Assembly (NCBI GenBank): GCA_016716525.1
Contig: JADJWE010000006.1
Coordinates: 62,001 to 126,000 of the forward strand
Direction of reading: 5' to 3'
DNA: 64,000 nt
Source of the DNA: Candidatus Flexicrinis affinis
GTDB taxonomy: Bacteria > Chloroflexota > Anaerolineae > Aggregatilineales > Phototrophicaceae
Part shown: in pieces, positions 33,769-43,059 of the stretch
How the letters are laid out: the number at the start of each line of letters is the position of its first letter
Numbering within the stretch: position 1 is the stretch's first letter
Notes under the pieces: generated by a model
Told to the model about the DNA's origin: nothing
Databases searched by the model: none
What the model saw: only the letters and a program-made list of their open reading frames with translations
Made by a program: the position numbers and the translations under genes

Positions 33769-33793
33769 TGCATCTACCCCCAGAAATGCGTGG

Positions 33794-33821
33794 TAGACGC
33801 CATTCCCAGTCGTCATAGACT
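33794..33821 (+). promoter_or_regulatory. Promoter of micro-gene 3
   Basis: TAGACG, 16-bp spacer, TAGACT, followed by GATCTCTG. The surrounding block CCCCCAGAAATG through GACTGATC is shared with 33401-33450. Confidence 0.65.
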
Positions 33822-33867
33822 GATCTCTGTACCTAACACACACCCATTTCAACAGGAGTTACCCGCC

Positions 33868-34077
33868 ATGAACGCTCAGAACCACCTCGCCGCACACGTA
33901 CTGGAACGATCGCGACTCGACCGGCGCACCAACGCCGACCGCGAGTTCGATCTGAACACGTGGGATTTCGCGACGCCCTCCAGCGACGCGCAGTTCCGTC
34001 AGCACCTGAACCCGGTCGTGCGCTTCGTCGCAGCACTCGTTGCCGTGTTGGCAGTCGCCGGCACCCTCTCGCTCTAG
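33868..34077 (+). CDS. Paralogous small membrane protein, copy 3
   Basis: 69 aa from ATG 33868, ribosome site CAGGAG. MNAQNHLAAHVLERSRLDRR, then REFDLNTWDFATPSS and a C-terminal helix (FVAALVAVLAVAGTLSL). It keeps the N-terminal MN-x-x-[NDH]-HL and EFDLNTWD signature of copy 1 but the FHPG motif is changed to LNPV. Third of the tandem set. Confidence 0.68.
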   Translation: MNAQNHLAAHVLERSRLDRRTNADREFDLNTWDFATPSSDAQFRQHLNPVVRFVAALVAVLAVAGTLSL

Positions 34078-34165
34078 CCATATCACGTGAGCCCCATCTG
34101 CCCCAGCAGCATGGCGGGTTGTATACTTGTCGCGAGCTTTTCCCCCGACAAGAAAGCAAACCGTC

Positions 34166-34972
34166 ATGCTGTTGGCGTTTGATGTAGGAAACACCAACCT
34201 TCACCTCGGCCTCTGGGACGGCGAAACGTGGGCGCTGAGCTGGCGCGCACGCAGCGTCCCGGACAAAATGGCCGACGAGTACGCCGTCCTCGTCCGCAAC
34301 TTCCTTGACAGCGCCGACGTGTCGATGGACGCGATCGAAGGCGTCGTCATCGGCAGCGTCGTGCCCAGCCTGACGCTGGCGTTCGTCGAACTGGTCGAAC
34401 GCTACTTCGACTTCCCGCCCGTCGTGGTCAGCGACAAAACCGACAACGGCGTCACGCTCGCGATCGATCAGCCGCAGCAGGCCGGCGCCGACCGGATCGC
34501 CAACGCCGCGGCGGTCGCCCGATTGCACGGCGGCGGGCCGGCCTTCGTGGTCGATTTCGGCACTTCGACCAACTTCGACGTCGTGGACCGTCACAACGCC
34601 TACTGCGGCGGCGCGATCTGCCCCGGTATCGGCGTGGCACACGACGCGCTGGTCAGCCGTGCCGCGCGCCTGCACAAGATCGATCTGCTGCCGCCGCCGT
34701 CCGCCGTCGGGCGCAACACCATCCACGCCATGCAGTCCGGAATCTTCCTCGGCTATCTCGGCATGATCGAAGGGCTTGTGTCGCGCATCAAGGCGCAGAT
34801 GATGCAGGACGACCCCGTCATCGCCAGCCCGGACGAGATTCGCGTGTTCGCGACCGGGGGCCTCGCGCGTGTCTTCCAGCCGCATACGAACGTCTTCGAC
34901 CGCATCGAGCCTGAGCTGACGCTCGACGGCCTGCGCGTCATCCATCAACTCAACGCGCCGGTGCAGGAGTAG
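34166..34972 (+). CDS. coaX: Type III pantothenate kinase
   Basis: 268 aa from ATG 34166. ASKHA-fold motifs: DVGNTNLHLGLW at the N-terminus, GADRIANAAAVARLHGG, DFGTSTNFDVV and GGAICPGIG. It phosphorylates pantothenate to start coenzyme A synthesis. A TATACT -10 stands at 34122. Its stop is 3 nt before the YitT-like start, so the two are co-transcribed. Confidence 0.95.
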   Translation: MLLAFDVGNTNLHLGLWDGETWALSWRARSVPDKMADEYAVLVRNFLDSADVSMDAIEGVVIGSVVPSLTLAFVELVERYFDFPPVVVSDKTDNGVTLAIDQPQQAGADRIANAAAVARLHGGGPAFVVDFGTSTNFDVVDRHNAYCGGAICPGIGVAHDALVSRAARLHKIDLLPPPSAVGRNTIHAMQSGIFLGYLGMIEGLVSRIKAQMMQDDPVIASPDEIRVFATGGLARVFQPHTNVFDRIEPELTLDGLRVIHQLNAPVQE

Positions 34973-34975
34973 CCC

Positions 34976-35884
34976 ATGGCCGTCACACTCAACCGCACAA
35001 CCCGGCAGACCATCCTGCGCCTTGTCCTGCTCACCGCGGGCACGCTGATCTGGGTGGTGTCGGTCGTCGTGTTCATGGCGCCGTTCAACATCGCACCGGC
35101 GGGCGTTTCGGGCGTGGCGGTGCTGCTCAATCACCTGTTCGACACCCCGATCGGCTTGATCGTGCTGCTCGGCAATATCCCGATCCAGATCTACGCGTAC
35201 CGTGTGTTGGGTGGGTGGCGCACCGTCGCGTCGACGGTCTACTGCGTTGTGCTGTTCTCGCTGTTGACCGACTGGGCCGCGCCGCTGTTCCCGCCGCAGG
35301 GTGTCAGCGACAACGTGCTGCTTAACGCGCTGTTCGGCGGCGTGGTGGGTGGCGTCGGGGCCGGGCTGATCTACAAGGCGGGCGGGACGGCCGGTGGCAC
35401 GTCGACTTTGGCGCGCATCTTCCAGCATCGCTTCGGCCTGCCGCTGAGCACGGTCTACCTGTACGCGAACATCGCGGTGGTCGGCGCGGCGGGGCTGGTG
35501 TTTGGCTGGGAGGGCGCGTTGTATGCGATCGTCGCGCTGGGCGTCGAGGGCGCGACGTCGGACTACCTGCTCGAAGGTCCCAGCGTCGTGCGCATGGGGT
35601 TGATCATCACCGACCATCCGGACACTGTGGCACATGCGATCATGGAGATGATGGGGCGCGGCGTGACGAGCTGGCAGGCGACCGGCATGTATACCGGCCA
35701 TGAGCGCACGATGCTGTTCGTCACCGTGGCGCGCTTCCAGATCGACCAACTCCGGCAGATCATTGCGTTCACCGACCCGAACGCGTTCGTCGTGATCGCG
35801 CAGGGGCATGTGGCGTATGGGCAGGGTTTCCTGAGGCCCGGCGGCAGCTTGGACGAACTGATGGCGGGTAAGCGGCGGGACTAA
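34976..35884 (+). CDS. YitT-family membrane protein (DUF161/DUF2179)
   Basis: 302 aa. Five membrane segments in the first 200 residues with the family pattern FNIAPAGVSGVAVLLNHLF and KAGGTAGGTSTLARIFQH, and a C-terminal cytoplasmic DUF2179 domain (RGVTSWQATGMYTGHERTML, QIIAFTDPNAFVVI). Probable transporter of unknown substrate. Only 3 nt after coaX. Confidence 0.9.
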   Translation: MAVTLNRTTRQTILRLVLLTAGTLIWVVSVVVFMAPFNIAPAGVSGVAVLLNHLFDTPIGLIVLLGNIPIQIYAYRVLGGWRTVASTVYCVVLFSLLTDWAAPLFPPQGVSDNVLLNALFGGVVGGVGAGLIYKAGGTAGGTSTLARIFQHRFGLPLSTVYLYANIAVVGAAGLVFGWEGALYAIVALGVEGATSDYLLEGPSVVRMGLIITDHPDTVAHAIMEMMGRGVTSWQATGMYTGHERTMLFVTVARFQIDQLRQIIAFTDPNAFVVIAQGHVAYGQGFLRPGGSLDELMAGKRRD

Positions 35885-35890
35885 GCGCCG

Positions 35891-37144
35891 TTACTGTCCC
35901 GCCTCCGCCATCAGCGCCTCGGCCACCGCCAGCAGATCGGCACGGCAGCCGGGCCCGATCTCGGTGTTCTCGCGCACGAGTTCAGCGTATCGGTTCAGGT
36001 CCTGTGCAGACTCCCTCGCGGCAGGCAGAACATCCGCAACTGTGATAGGGACGCATGCACTTTCGACGCTTTCCAGCAGTTCGAGCGACGGATCGGGAAT
36101 GACAACGCGGACCACGTCCGCCACGATGTCCTGCGACCAACGCACTGAATTAGCCATTGCGAAAGGCTGTGTTTCATAGATGACTTGACGACTCTTCCAC
36201 GAACCGACAATGACCCGCCCGCCGTATGGGCTGTAGTCCATGCTAATAAGAGCGAGGATCGGCCGGTAGATTTCCATCTGTTGGCCGGTCTCGAGGTTCC
36301 AGATGTACAACACACCCTCGCCCGCTGCTCCAGCTAGTTCGGGCTTTTGCGGATTCCAGCGCAATCGCAGTGGGACAGCGGGCAAGCCGCTGAAAGTATG
36401 AACGGTGCCTCCACTTAGCGTCTCCCAAACCGTCACGAACGCGATCTTGGGAGAAGGGGCGTAGGGCAACGTGTTGGGAGTACCTGGTTCAGCATCGGTT
36501 AAGAAAGCGGCAGCCAGATAGCGGCTGTCCGGACTCCAACGCAGTCCAATCGGATACTCCATGGGGACCGTGGTGATGAGACGTCCGTCCTGCGCGCTGA
36601 TGATGTCGGTTCTACCGATGGGTTGCAGAAGCGCGAAGTACTCCCCGTCTGGACTCCAAAGGACTGCGTCGGGGATCATCTCTCCGGTCGGTACGGATCG
36701 CACGAGCGCACCGGTGTTCGAGTCGTACAGACCGAGATTGCGTTCGTCCACCCACGCAAGTACTTGTGCGCCGTCCGGACTCCAGCCGCCGATCCCGGAG
36801 CGCGAGCTGAGCGTAAGAAGCACATCGAGCGTTTGCACGTCACGGATGTCACGTCCCATCGCAAGGCGTGTGCCGTCCGGGCTCCAGTCGGCACTGATCT
36901 GGCTCTCGGTCTGGAAGAACCGCACAAGCTGCAAGTTGGTATCGAAGAGCCACAATCCCCAGACGCCGGGCGAACCGCGCCCGATGACGAACAGCCCTTC
37001 CCCTCGCGGGTGCCACTTGATCTCAATTACGATTTCAGGCGTTTCGTCAGCTTGGGCGAGGGACGATCCCATATCCCCCGCCGTCCAAAGCAGGGCAACA
37101 AAGGTTAACGTGAAGAACCTGAGTACGACTCGCTTGCTGGACAT
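35891..37144 (-). CDS. Secreted beta-propeller (WD40/TolB-like) protein
   Basis: 417 aa from ATG 37144 (a longer start at 37294 lacks a signal peptide). A hydrophobic signal (FFTLTFVALLWTAGDMG) leads the protein. Repeated WSPDG blades (ISADWSPDGTRLA, GGWSPDGAQVL, LWSPDGEYFAL, LRWSPDSRYLAA, LRWNPQKPELA) mark a propeller. The C-terminal 60 residues are helical. No enzyme motif; likely a surface scaffold. Followed on the same strand by nothing. Confidence 0.8.
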   Translation of the reverse strand: MSSKRVVLRFFTLTFVALLWTAGDMGSSLAQADETPEIVIEIKWHPRGEGLFVIGRGSPGVWGLWLFDTNLQLVRFFQTESQISADWSPDGTRLAMGRDIRDVQTLDVLLTLSSRSGIGGWSPDGAQVLAWVDERNLGLYDSNTGALVRSVPTGEMIPDAVLWSPDGEYFALLQPIGRTDIISAQDGRLITTVPMEYPIGLRWSPDSRYLAAAFLTDAEPGTPNTLPYAPSPKIAFVTVWETLSGGTVHTFSGLPAVPLRLRWNPQKPELAGAAGEGVLYIWNLETGQQMEIYRPILALISMDYSPYGGRVIVGSWKSRQVIYETQPFAMANSVRWSQDIVADVVRVVIPDPSLELLESVESACVPITVADVLPAARESAQDLNRYAELVRENTEIGPGCRADLLAVAEALMAEAGQ

Positions 37145-37297
37145 GGTTATCTCCAACACTCTTAATGGCCCGAGGTGGCAGATCACTGCCAGTCTGGATG
37201 GACGTACAACTGTGACAAGTTGATCGTGATATTGCCAGAAGTGTAGGACTGGTAGCGCCAGACCGGATAGCATATCTCGCCTCGGACCAGTCACACT

Positions 37298-38929
37298 CTA
37301 ACCGGCGGCGTCCGGTTCGCAGTCACGCATCAAGTCCGCCCAGATCCATCCTGTCGACGAGAGCTGATCCCAGCCGATGTAATACCACTCGCCGGGTGTT
37401 TCGCCGGCCTGTACGGCCTGAATCTGATAGACCTCATAATCGACCTGCGACTGCGATTTCGCAATGACGTCGTACTCGGTCCCCGGCCCGCGCCGGATGT
37501 TGTTCCCGTCGATTGTTCGGCAGACGCGCTGCGGCGCGGGCGGTGCGGTCGTGACGGCCGCAGACGGATACGCCGCGCCACCGATCCACAGCCCTTCGCC
37601 GTCGGAGGTCAGCCGGGCGTCCCACGGATCGAGCCAATTTGTGCGGGCCGGATGATGCGGAGCCCGGACTTCGAAGTGCAGATGAGCGCCGCCCAATCCG
37701 GTATCGCCGCTCAGCGCAATGGGGCCGCCGATCTCACGCACATAGGCGTGCTGCTCGACAAGGACCGTCATCAGGTGCGCGTAGCCAGTAAACCACGTTA
37801 GCACGTCGGAGCCGACGACGCGCGAGTGCTCGATGAGGATGTAATTGCCGTATGCGTCCCCGCACGTGATGTCTTCACTGCTGCATCCGGTGTTTCTCGT
37901 CACGACGAGGCCCGGCGCCGCAGCATAGACCGGTGTGCCGAGTTCGAGGCCGTTCGGTCGCCCACCGACGTCCGTCCCTTCGTGCCCTTGATACTCGCGC
38001 GGGGTTGCGAGGCCGGGGCATTCGACCGAATAGTTCAGGTCGGTCCATGCCGAGTCAGGATAGCATGTAACGCTGCGGGCATGATCGGGCAGCGGCCAGC
38101 TCAAGAACGGAGGTCCGGACTCCCAAAGCGCGGCGTGTGACTCCTGCGAAATCGGTGCGGGTTCGTTCAGCCAGCTATCAAGCTGCACCGAGTCGACAAC
38201 GCCAATGACCTGAATCGGGTAGGTTTCGAACACCGACGGCGGAGTTTGCAAGGCGAGCTGAGTGCGAAACGAGATCAGTTGGCCGGTATTCATGTTGATC
38301 GAGTATCCGAGTACGCCGACCACGTCGAACCCGATGAACGCCCATCCGCCCTGCAATGCCGCGCTGTTGCCTTTGAGTTCGGGGATCGAGCTTTCGTGCC
38401 GAAGCACCGGCGCTTGATCGGGCCCGGCGATCTGCCACAGGCGAACCCGATCCAGCGTATACAGCGAGTGACGCTCGAGCGCAATCAGCGCGCCATCGTC
38501 CGACCAGCCGAGCGGGACAAGATACCCGCGCTCCGGGCCGACCTCGCCAGCGAGCCAGACATGGTGCACGTCGTCTTCGACTATCACGACGCGATATTCA
38601 GGTCCGTCAGGCTGAATTGCGAGATAGGCAAGCTCCGTGCGATCGGGCGTCCACACCCCTTGAACAAGACCGTAGCCATCGGCCGGCGGCACAGCCGTCA
38701 GGCTGTAACGCGACGTATAGACGTTGCCATGACGCTTTGGCTGCAGCGATTCGAACGCGTCCTGTTCACGCCCGGTTGCGATCAATTCGCCCGTGGTCAC
38801 GGATTGTGCGAAGACGGCATCGTTCCAGACGAACAGCAGCGCGTCTGTGCCTGTATTCTGTGCCTGACCCGGCGAGGTTGCGAACAGCATACACAAGACG
38901 ACGCTTAGCCGCACAAACAGGTGGGACAT
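37298..38929 (-). CDS. Secreted M23 peptidase with propeller-like N-domain and SH3 domain
   Basis: 543 aa. Signal peptide MSHLFVRLSVVLCMLFATSP. The first about 240 residues look like a WD40/TolB-like propeller (YLAIQPDGPEYRVV, GWSDDGALIAL). The zinc peptidase M23 domain covers about 315-435 with HEGTDVGG, FTGYAHLM and GGAHLHFEV, giving the H, D and HxH ligands. A C-terminal SH3b (NIRRGPGTEYDVI, STGWIWADLM) follows. It probably cuts peptidoglycan cross-bridges. Confidence 0.88.
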   Translation of the reverse strand: MSHLFVRLSVVLCMLFATSPGQAQNTGTDALLFVWNDAVFAQSVTTGELIATGREQDAFESLQPKRHGNVYTSRYSLTAVPPADGYGLVQGVWTPDRTELAYLAIQPDGPEYRVVIVEDDVHHVWLAGEVGPERGYLVPLGWSDDGALIALERHSLYTLDRVRLWQIAGPDQAPVLRHESSIPELKGNSAALQGGWAFIGFDVVGVLGYSINMNTGQLISFRTQLALQTPPSVFETYPIQVIGVVDSVQLDSWLNEPAPISQESHAALWESGPPFLSWPLPDHARSVTCYPDSAWTDLNYSVECPGLATPREYQGHEGTDVGGRPNGLELGTPVYAAAPGLVVTRNTGCSSEDITCGDAYGNYILIEHSRVVGSDVLTWFTGYAHLMTVLVEQHAYVREIGGPIALSGDTGLGGAHLHFEVRAPHHPARTNWLDPWDARLTSDGEGLWIGGAAYPSAAVTTAPPAPQRVCRTIDGNNIRRGPGTEYDVIAKSQSQVDYEVYQIQAVQAGETPGEWYYIGWDQLSSTGWIWADLMRDCEPDAAG

Positions 38930-39061
38930 GGTCCGAGCCTTCCGGAGCGTGATTCCACCGCGCAGTGTAGCGGGAGAACGCCGGTTCGACGCCCGCGTTT
39001 ACGCAACGCCTGCCCGGCGGTCGATCTCGGATACACGTGTCACGTGTAGAGCTGCGTCGTG

Positions 39062-39748
39062 TTAGCGCAGGAACGACGGATCGCCGGTTACCCAAGCCGC
39101 GTACAGGGTCACGCCGTCGACAAGCGCAAGCCGAACCAGCGGGCCCTTCCGAACCGGACCTACGCCGTACAGTGCCGCGAAGGCTGCATAGTCGGCAAAG
39201 TTCATGTCTTCGACTGCGAAGGAATGGATCAGCATGACCGCATGCTTCGCGCCGCGCTGCAATGCCTCGATGACCGGCGAGGCCGCCCGGTGCAGCAGCT
39301 GATAACGGATTGAAGGCGGCACAGGATCGGCCAGACCAATACGTGCGCAGATTCCGACAAGGCGCTGTTCTTTGTTGGCCGAACCGTCACGCCACTGCCC
39401 GACCGTCGGCCCGAACGACTCCGCCACCTTCCCCTCGACGGCGATACATACTCGTTCGCCGCCGGCTTCGGCAATCACGAACAGGTCGTTCTGCGAGTCG
39501 CGTCCCTTTCCGGGCATCGGGACTTTGTGCTCAATCAGTCCTTGCCGCATGCGGATACCGGGGAATGCCGGTTCGAGGACATCACGCACTTCCGGCGGAA
39601 ACCCGTCCGCGGCCATCCAGCTATGCGCCAGCGCCCACGCCGAGTAGCCCGGCTTCCACTGACGATCCGGCTCGGCCAGTCCGCGCTTCCAGTCCTCGGC
39701 TGCGCGAGCAGCTTCGCCGTTGAAAGAGAACGGCGCGCTTCTGGTCAC
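39062..39748 (-). CDS. Hypothetical protein, possible PD-(D/E)xK fold
   Basis: 228 aa from a GTG at 39748, which overlaps the upstream stop as GTGA; a start at 39784 is also open but overlaps by 40 bp. The segment QNDLFVIAEAGGERVCIAVE followed by GKVAESFG has the spacing D-x(14-16)-[ED]-G-K of restriction-type nucleases. No other motif. It may resemble DUF6946-type proteins (memory only). Coupled to the hydrolase gene upstream. Confidence 0.6.
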   Translation of the reverse strand: MTRSAPFSFNGEAARAAEDWKRGLAEPDRQWKPGYSAWALAHSWMAADGFPPEVRDVLEPAFPGIRMRQGLIEHKVPMPGKGRDSQNDLFVIAEAGGERVCIAVEGKVAESFGPTVGQWRDGSANKEQRLVGICARIGLADPVPPSIRYQLLHRAASPVIEALQRGAKHAVMLIHSFAVEDMNFADYAAFAALYGVGPVRKGPLVRLALVDGVTLYAAWVTGDPSFLR

Positions 39749-41223
39749 CGGAGCCGCCAGAACGGGACGTAGTCTTCTAGGCAAGTCAGATCGAGCCGTG
39801 TGGCGGGATCATCGAGAAACGCCAGAGACAATTCGACAACACACCGATTCACGTTGACAATGCCATGACCGGCGTGTGCAACCCGGATGATCTGCCCATT
39901 GGACAAACCCTCCAACGCGGCATCTGCAAACAACGGCGGTGTAATCGGGTCGAATGCCCCCGACAAGACGAGCGCCGGAATACTACTCTCGACCGTCTGT
40001 GTTTCGATATCGGCCGATGCTGGCACACCCCATCCGCGGCAGGCTCCGATCATAAACTGTACGGCCGAATACAGGCCGGACCGGATCATCACAGGAAGTT
40101 CCAAACTGAGTGTCTCCGCGGTTCGCAGCGAGTTGAATGGCAGTTCATCAGCGCAAACCACACTCAAGCGCATGCCGTCGGCATATCCCAGCGAAGTATC
40201 CTGGGCGGCGGACAGACCCGTCTGTCCCGAGCCGCTCGGAATTATTCGGCCGTACAAGCGGCCAATCGGCCCTGCGTTACCCTCGATCATCTCATGTATC
40301 GCACGTGGAAGCTGCGGTATGAACTCACTTACATACAGCAACTCGAACAGCATACCCGGGACCTCGCGACTCCTGAGCGTCAAGATCGTCTCGTCAAGAC
40401 GCTCGATCGTGACGGGCTGTCCGGTGTTGATCCAGTCGTGGAATCGCTCGGCAAGATTGGGAAAGGCTCCGTTACACGCGTCATCAGCCGCACACGCACT
40501 GAACAGCGCGTTGATTGAACGGTACCCGTTGACAACCTCCTGCTCATACATATTGATTTGCAGCGGCACCGGCGAGTCGAGGATGGCCCTTCGCACGATG
40601 GACGGGTGATCGCGCATGACCGTTAGGGCAAGTCGGCTACCGTAACTTACCCCGAAGAGGTCGACCTGTAGGTATCCAGCGGCCTCGACCAATGCAGCGA
40701 TATCGTTGGCAATCTGAGCCGACGTATACATCTCGCGCTGGATACCGGCATCTGCAACGGCGGCCGCGCACGCTGAGTAGTAGGCGACCGGGAACGCTGC
40801 ACGCTTGTCGAACAAGAACTCGTCGCAGAACAAGCTGGGGAGGCTGTAACCTGTGCCGCGCTGATCCACAAAGTAAACGATACGATCGGCAAACAACTCG
40901 TAGGTCAGGAGATAGTCGATACTATCGAGCGAGCCATACCCCGGCCCGCCTTCCAGATAGACCAGTGGCGTCTCCGGTAAATCATCATTGTCCACAGGCG
41001 TCGACACGGCGACCGCAATCTGGATTACCGCGCCGTCGGGATTGGCGTGGTCTTCCGGCACCGTAAGTAGACTGCAAGACAGGTCGAATCCGTTCGGTGG
41101 CGCAACCGGGCAGTCGATCGGCTCCATATCTCCGACGGCTTGCGCATGCGCCGGTGTCACAGCCGTGACGCTCACGCCAATGAATACGACGACCGTCCAA
41201 GCCACGTGTCTTAGGAACGTCAA
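39745..41223 (-). CDS. Secreted alpha/beta-hydrolase, tripeptidyl-aminopeptidase-like (TAP)
   Basis: 492 aa with a signal peptide (VAWTVVVFIGVSVTAVTPAHA). YLEGGPGYGS oxyanion region, DQRGTGYS, nucleophile elbow FGVSYGSRLAL, Asp in LSGAFDPITPP and His in AHAGHGIVNV. The GGPG and GVSYGS motifs are those of proline/tripeptidyl aminopeptidases. A paralogue lies immediately upstream (41320-43053). Confidence 0.88.
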   Translation of the reverse strand: MTFLRHVAWTVVVFIGVSVTAVTPAHAQAVGDMEPIDCPVAPPNGFDLSCSLLTVPEDHANPDGAVIQIAVAVSTPVDNDDLPETPLVYLEGGPGYGSLDSIDYLLTYELFADRIVYFVDQRGTGYSLPSLFCDEFLFDKRAAFPVAYYSACAAAVADAGIQREMYTSAQIANDIAALVEAAGYLQVDLFGVSYGSRLALTVMRDHPSIVRRAILDSPVPLQINMYEQEVVNGYRSINALFSACAADDACNGAFPNLAERFHDWINTGQPVTIERLDETILTLRSREVPGMLFELLYVSEFIPQLPRAIHEMIEGNAGPIGRLYGRIIPSGSGQTGLSAAQDTSLGYADGMRLSVVCADELPFNSLRTAETLSLELPVMIRSGLYSAVQFMIGACRGWGVPASADIETQTVESSIPALVLSGAFDPITPPLFADAALEGLSNGQIIRVAHAGHGIVNVNRCVVELSLAFLDDPATRLDLTCLEDYVPFWRLR

Positions 41224-41319
41224 TGTCCTGTCCTCATGTACACACCCGCAATTTACCTACTACACAGATGATAGTCGGTAATCGTGGCAGGTGCGACGAT
41301 TACAGCCTGTCTGACGCCC

Positions 41320-43053
41320 TTACCGCACCACCCACGGCACGGTGAAGTTGTTCGCGCACGAGGCATCCAGCGCCGCCGTCGGATTGTTGAGGAAGGTGAT
41401 GCCCAACGCCTGCGCGCATTCTCCGGAGTCGATTACGCTGTGGCCCGCGCCGGGGATGATCACGACCTGCGCGGCGCTCAGCCCCACCGCGGCCTCCAGC
41501 GCCCACACCGGCGGCGTAATCGGGTCGAACTCGCCGGCCAGCACGAGGGTGGGAATCGCGCTTTGGACCGGCTGCGCCTCGATCGCGCCAGCGGCGGTTA
41601 CGCCCCAATAGCTGCACGTCTCGAACTGGTTGAGCGCGCCCTCCAGCAAGCCATCCTTCACCGCCTGTGGCAAACTTGCCGAAAGCGCCTCGGCCTCTTC
41701 GTAGCTGTTGAACGGGACTTCTTCGACGCAGTGGACACTGTTGAACGTCGCATCGCTGTCGCCCACGTCCGTATATCCCAGCGCCAGCGTGCCGATCAGC
41801 CCTTCGACGACGCGGAAATACTCGTCGTCGTTCAGGCCCGCCATGTACGCTTCGGTCTGCTCGATCGTATCCGCCCCTAGATACAGGCCGATCAACTCGA
41901 AATACTCGTCATCGCTGGTCTCGTCGATGGCGGTACGGTACAGCTCGATGCGCTCGTCGTCGTCCAGTTCGTACAGAAAGTCGAGAAAAGCATCGAAGTC
42001 GTCAAAGCCGGAATAGGCGAACGCGATATCGTCGGCCAGTTCGTATAGCAGTTCGAACCGTTCGCCGTCGTCGCCCGAGGTGGACGGCCCGATATAGCCC
42101 GCAGCCACCTCGCCGAAGAACGTCCCATCGCCCCTGATCATGAGATCGAGCGCCAGCGGGATATACGGGATCGCCACCGAATAGTACATCGAGTCGAACA
42201 GCAGGCTCACGATGTCGGCGCTGGTCAATTCCTCGTAGCCCTCGCCCACGTCGGCATACGTGCCGATGCCGCTCTCGAGGAATGTGTAGAACCTCGTCTT
42301 GAGGTCGGGGAACGCTTCGCCGCACTGTGGATCGTTCGCGCAGCGTTCGAGCAGCGCATTGATCTGCTGATAGCCGTACAGGGCTTGCAGCTCGAAGCCG
42401 TCGACCTGCGGCGGATACGGCGAATCGAGCACAACCGCGCGGATCACCTGCGGCGCGTCGCGCATGGCGGTCATGGCGACGCGCGTGCCGTAGCTGATCC
42501 CGTACAAGTTGACCTGCTCCAGCCCGAGCGCCCGCACCACAACCGGGAGGTCGCGGGCCGTCTGTGCGCTGTTGTAAGCGCCGAGGTCGATGTCGTCGCG
42601 CAGCAACCGGTCGCGGCAGGCGCGTTCGTAGACGGCGAAATCAACTTCGTCAACGTCGAACGGATAGTCGTAGTTCCAGCAGAACAGGCCCGGCTCGCTG
42701 AAGCCGGTGCCGCGTTGATCGAGCAAGATCAGGTCGCGCTGCTGTGTGAGCGGATGGTCGACCCACACGTCGAGGCCCCACACCGCGCTGCCGCCCGGCC
42801 CGCCTTCCAGATACAGTATCGGATCAGGGTACTTGACCGGGTCGCTCGCGCGCAGGACCGCCACGGCAAGCCGGATCTGTTTCCCGTCCGGCACTTCGTG
42901 GCGTTCGGGCACGGTCACATACCCGCAGTCGACCACGGTGAACGCCGGAACCGGCACCGGGCAGCGAATTGGCTCGAACGCCGGCGTAGACTGTGCCATG
43001 GCGGGGCTCGCAGCGAGGACGATCAGTGTGATGAGAAGTAGACCGAAGCGCAA
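41320..43053 (-). CDS. Secreted alpha/beta-hydrolase, tripeptidyl-aminopeptidase-like (TAP)
   Basis: 577 aa. Signal peptide MRFGLLLITLIVLAASPAMAQ. YLEGGPGGSAVWGL, DQRGTGFS, nucleophile GISYGTRVAM, LAGEFDPITPP and PGAGHSVIDSG give the full triad. Compared with the neighbour it has an acidic insert of about 90 residues (near 310-415, AFAYSGFDDFDAFLDFLYEL). The pair arose by tandem duplication. Likely periplasmic or extracellular peptide degradation. Confidence 0.88.
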   Translation of the reverse strand: MRFGLLLITLIVLAASPAMAQSTPAFEPIRCPVPVPAFTVVDCGYVTVPERHEVPDGKQIRLAVAVLRASDPVKYPDPILYLEGGPGGSAVWGLDVWVDHPLTQQRDLILLDQRGTGFSEPGLFCWNYDYPFDVDEVDFAVYERACRDRLLRDDIDLGAYNSAQTARDLPVVVRALGLEQVNLYGISYGTRVAMTAMRDAPQVIRAVVLDSPYPPQVDGFELQALYGYQQINALLERCANDPQCGEAFPDLKTRFYTFLESGIGTYADVGEGYEELTSADIVSLLFDSMYYSVAIPYIPLALDLMIRGDGTFFGEVAAGYIGPSTSGDDGERFELLYELADDIAFAYSGFDDFDAFLDFLYELDDDERIELYRTAIDETSDDEYFELIGLYLGADTIEQTEAYMAGLNDDEYFRVVEGLIGTLALGYTDVGDSDATFNSVHCVEEVPFNSYEEAEALSASLPQAVKDGLLEGALNQFETCSYWGVTAAGAIEAQPVQSAIPTLVLAGEFDPITPPVWALEAAVGLSAAQVVIIPGAGHSVIDSGECAQALGITFLNNPTAALDASCANNFTVPWVVR

Positions 43054-43059
43054 GGTGCC

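Noticed and set aside
33833..35809. A 658-aa minus-strand open frame opposite coaX and the YitT-like gene
   Set aside because: Arg/His/Asp-rich text with no domain; it is the antisense shadow of two well-recognised genes in GC-rich DNA.
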